From Streptomyces spiramyceticus (lineage in GTDB: Bacteria > Actinomycetota > Actinomycetes > Streptomycetales > Streptomycetaceae), in contig NZ_JARBAX010000001.1 in the NCBI RefSeq assembly GCF_028807635.1, positions 1,811,001 through 1,875,000 of the forward strand: a stretch of DNA of 64,000 nt, in the 5' to 3' direction. Under the pieces are notes generated by a model. That model did not search any database. It was not told the origin of the DNA and saw only the letters and a list, made by a program, of their open reading frames with translations. Shown here piece after piece: positions 62,018-64,000 of the stretch. Position numbers and translations under genes: made by a program. The stretch's first letter is position 1. Every line of letters starts with the position of its first letter.

Positions 62018-63465
62018 GAAGACGTCTCCAGGCGGGCCAGGGCGTGCGCCGCGACGGGCTCCGGCAGCCAGCCGCGCCGCTCCAGTTCCCCGACGATACG
62101 GGCGTACGGCTCCGCGAAGGCCGCCGTGCGCTCCGGGCGTGGCTGGAGCACCTCGCGGATGCGCACCATGGCCTCCGCCGCCCCGGCCAGGTCGCCCGCG
62201 CCCCCCGCCCCGTGCGCGGCCAGGACCGCCATGCCGAGCGCCGGTTCGGTCTGTTCGGGGATACGGGCCGGGCGGCCCAGGATGTCGGCGCGCAGCCGGT
62301 TCCAGTACGCGCTGCGCGCCGCGCCTCCGGTGAAGGTCAGCGGGCCTTCGACGGGCGCTCCCAGATGGTGGAGGTAGTCCAGACACAGCCGTTCGGCGTA
62401 ACCGACGCCCTGGAGCAGTGCCGCCCACCGGTCGCCTTCCGACGTACCGCCGTCAAGTACGAACGCGGTGGCGTCCGGGGCGCGGAACGGGAAGCGTTCG
62501 CCCTGCGAGGCCAGCGGGTAGGCGAGCGCGACGGACGGCTCGTGGTGGGCGGCGAGGCGGTCGAGGCGGGCCGGGTCGGCGCCGGGGAAGGCGGCGGTGA
62601 GGGCGCCGGCGCCGACGCTGGAGGCGCCGCCGGGGAGCCAGTTGCCGTCCGGGGAGCGGTGGTTGTAGACGATGCCGGAGCTGTCGTGGACCGGGTCGGC
62701 GGCAACGCCCTTGAGGACGAGGGTGGTGCCGAGTACCGAGTTCCAGGAGCCGATACGCAGGGCGCCGGAGGCGATCTGGGCCGCGCAGCCGTCGGTCATT
62801 CCGGCGACGACGAGGGTGCCCGCGGGGATGCCGGTCTCGCGGGAGGCGGCGTCGGCGACCTTGCCGAGGGACGTTCCGGGGCGTACGACCTCGGGGAACA
62901 GGTCCGGGGTCAGGCCGAGCATTTCCATCGCCTCGGCGGGCCAGGTGTCGCGTTCCAGGTCGTAGCCCGTCTTGAGGGCGTGGCTGGAGTCGGTGGCGAC
63001 CGGGCCGCCGGTGAGCCGGGCGGTCACCGTGTCGGCCTGGTGGGCGAGGCGCACGGGCGGACCGGTTCCGTTGCGCCGCCGGGTCAGCCAGAGCGCCTTC
63101 GCCAGGCCCCAGCTCGGCGGCACACCGGCCTCGTCGGCCTCGGGTGCGGCACGCCCGTCGTCGTACATCAGACCGGGGGTCAGCGGATGGCCGTACGTGT
63201 CGGTGAGCAGCACGGTGCCGGAAGTGGAGCAGACTGCGAGGGCATGGAGTCTGCGTGCCTGTACGCCGGTGAGGGCGGCGCGGGCGGCGGTGCAGACGGC
63301 CGCCCACCAGTCGGACGGTTCCTGCTCGTGGCGCACGCCGCTGCGCCGGCCGGTCAGCGGGGCGGAGCCGCTGCCCAGGATGTGTCCGTGGGTGGTGGCG
63401 ACCATCGCCCGGACGCTCTGCGTACCCAGGTCGATGCCCATCCATGCCGTGTCGTCGGACCGCAC
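62014..63465 (-). CDS. FGGY-family carbohydrate kinase
   Basis: This 483-residue sugar/polyol kinase has the N-terminal ATPase phosphate-1 segment AWMGIDLGTQSVRAMVATTH, VVAGMTDGCAAQIASGALRI, GIVYNHRSPDGNWLPGG and the C-terminal adenosine motif LTFTGGAARSAYWNRLRADI. The substrate within the family (xylulose, glycerol, ribulose, erythritol and others) is not decidable by eye. The start is GTG at 63465 after GGGAGG. It is followed by the histidine phosphatase in one operon and divergent from an ABC sugar-binding lipoprotein, so the locus looks like an uptake-and-phosphorylation unit. Confidence 0.93.
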   Translation of the reverse strand: MRSDDTAWMGIDLGTQSVRAMVATTHGHILGSGSAPLTGRRSGVRHEQEPSDWWAAVCTAARAALTGVQARRLHALAVCSTSGTVLLTDTYGHPLTPGLMYDDGRAAPEADEAGVPPSWGLAKALWLTRRRNGTGPPVRLAHQADTVTARLTGGPVATDSSHALKTGYDLERDTWPAEAMEMLGLTPDLFPEVVRPGTSLGKVADAASRETGIPAGTLVVAGMTDGCAAQIASGALRIGSWNSVLGTTLVLKGVAADPVHDSSGIVYNHRSPDGNWLPGGASSVGAGALTAAFPGADPARLDRLAAHHEPSVALAYPLASQGERFPFRAPDATAFVLDGGTSEGDRWAALLQGVGYAERLCLDYLHHLGAPVEGPLTFTGGAARSAYWNRLRADILGRPARIPEQTEPALGMAVLAAHGAGGAGDLAGAAEAMVRIREVLQPRPERTAAFAEPYARIVGELERRGWLPEPVAAHALARLETSS

Positions 63466-63527
63466 ACGATCCTCCCGCGCATATCGTCTTCATCTGTGAA
63501 GTTCTCACTGTGCACCGAGATATTCCG

Positions 63528-63550
63528 TTGCGCGAGGGATTGACGCGCAA
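63528..63550. promoter_or_regulatory. Inverted repeat, candidate operator of the sugar locus
   Basis: TTGCGCG (63528-63534) and CGCGCAA (63544-63550) are perfectly complementary across 9 bases. They sit in the 141-base divergent region between the FGGY kinase and the solute-binding protein genes, a typical place for a local repressor site. A second small repeat GTGA-N5-TCAC lies at about 63496-63508. Confidence 0.5.
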
Positions 63551-63606
63551 GTTCCCCTGTTCCAAGCTCTGTTAACCAGTCGGCTGATCCTGTTACGGAG
63601 GTCGGG

Positions 63607-64000
63607 ATGGACATGCGCGTACACGACCGGCGGCGGTTCCTCGCCCTTACGGCGGCCGCTTCCGCCACTCCGCTGCTGAGCGCCTGCGGTACGGGCTTCG
63701 GCGGCGACGAGAGCACGAAGGGCGGCGGGTCGGCGGCGAACGACGTCACCGGCTCCTTCGACTGGAAGAAGGCCAAGGGCAAGACGGTCAAGGCGCTGCT
63801 GAACAAGCACCCGTACACGGATGCGCTGATCGCCGACCTGAAGTCCTTCACGGCGAAGACCGGCATCAAGGTCGAGTACGACGTCTTCCCCGAGGACAAC
63901 TACTTCGACAAGCTGACCGTCGACCTGTCCAGCGGCCGCGCGTCGTACGACATCTTCATGCTCGGCGCGTACATGGTCTGGCAGTACGGGCCGCCCGGCT
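63607..64000 (+). CDS. ABC transporter solute-binding lipoprotein, sugar type (3' end outside window)
   Basis: The first 131 residues are visible. The ATG at 63607 follows GGAGG. The signal peptide has a twin-arginine-like DRRRFLAL and a lipobox LLSACG with Cys27, so the protein is a lipoprotein possibly exported by Tat. A Gly/Ser linker is followed by KKAKGKTVKALLNKHPYTDA and YDIFMLGAYMVWQYGPPG, a type-1 extracellular solute-binding fold. With the divergent FGGY kinase this points to carbohydrate or polyol import; permease genes would lie beyond base 64000. Confidence 0.85.
   Translation, partial: MDMRVHDRRRFLALTAAASATPLLSACGTGFGGDESTKGGGSAANDVTGSFDWKKAKGKTVKALLNKHPYTDALIADLKSFTAKTGIKVEYDVFPEDNYFDKLTVDLSSGRASYDIFMLGAYMVWQYGPPG

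Overview
The window is high-GC actinobacterial chromosome, almost certainly Streptomyces. The evidence is strong third-position GC bias, many GTG starts, a Streptomyces-type RNase E with long charged tails, twin ClpP genes, the SCO2583/SCO2584-type spore-wall protein pair, and a gene order (nadD, proA, proB, obg, rpmA, rplU, rne, mre cluster, ndk, folC, valS, clpX, clpP2, clpP1, tig) that matches the conserved Streptomyces core. Family names come from recognising motifs by eye. No database search was run.

1-8.3 kb: an LCP/LytR-like membrane protein (cut by the window edge), nadD, a 55-residue membrane protein, an M48 metalloprotease, two paralogous membrane proteins of the spore-wall complex type, proA, a small conserved protein and proB. 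8.3-14.4 kb: a cell-wall glycopolymer island with a GT2 glycosyltransferase, a TagF-like polymerase and a fused TarI-like/TarJ-like enzyme. It is flanked by gene debris: an rmlB fragment on one side, a second copy of the obg 3' end on the other, and a glycerophosphotransferase C-terminal fragment beyond rplU. 14.4-25.9 kb: obg, rpmA, rplU, rne, a DUF2344 protein, a repeat-built membrane protein and a TIGR03960-type radical SAM enzyme, all on the minus strand. 26-34 kb: a CYTH-CHAD protein and the elongation/spore-wall set rodA, mrdA, mreD, mreC, mreB. 34-45 kb: ndk, a DUF4233 protein, folC, valS, a tailed membrane protein, clpX, clpP2, clpP1 with a ClgR-like box, and tig. 45.1-45.5 kb: tRNA-Pro(TGG) and tRNA-Gly(TCC).

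45.5-64 kb is more accessory: a small membrane protein, an acyltransferase-3 membrane enzyme, an HD hydrolase, a SpoIIE-type phosphatase, an Eis-like acetyltransferase, a Nei-type glycosylase, rpiB, three amino-acid permease paralogues, a Ser/Thr kinase with a tandem-repeat linker, a candidate sortase substrate, bioY, a histidine phosphatase and an FGGY sugar kinase divergent from a sugar-binding lipoprotein cut by the window end.

Functionally the window centres on envelope building (MreBCD/RodA/PBP2, the SCO2583/2584-type pair, wall glycopolymer genes, LCP-like protein), RNA and ribosome biology (Obg, L21, L27, RNase E, ValRS, tRNAs) and protein quality control (Tig, ClpP1P2, ClpX). No integrase, transposase, phage gene, biosynthetic gene cluster or cas gene was recognised. 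The most unusual signals are the scars around the glycopolymer island, the repeat-built proteins (RNase E, the kinase linker, the membrane protein at 22.7-23.8 kb) and a dispersed intergenic repeat shared by two distant sites.
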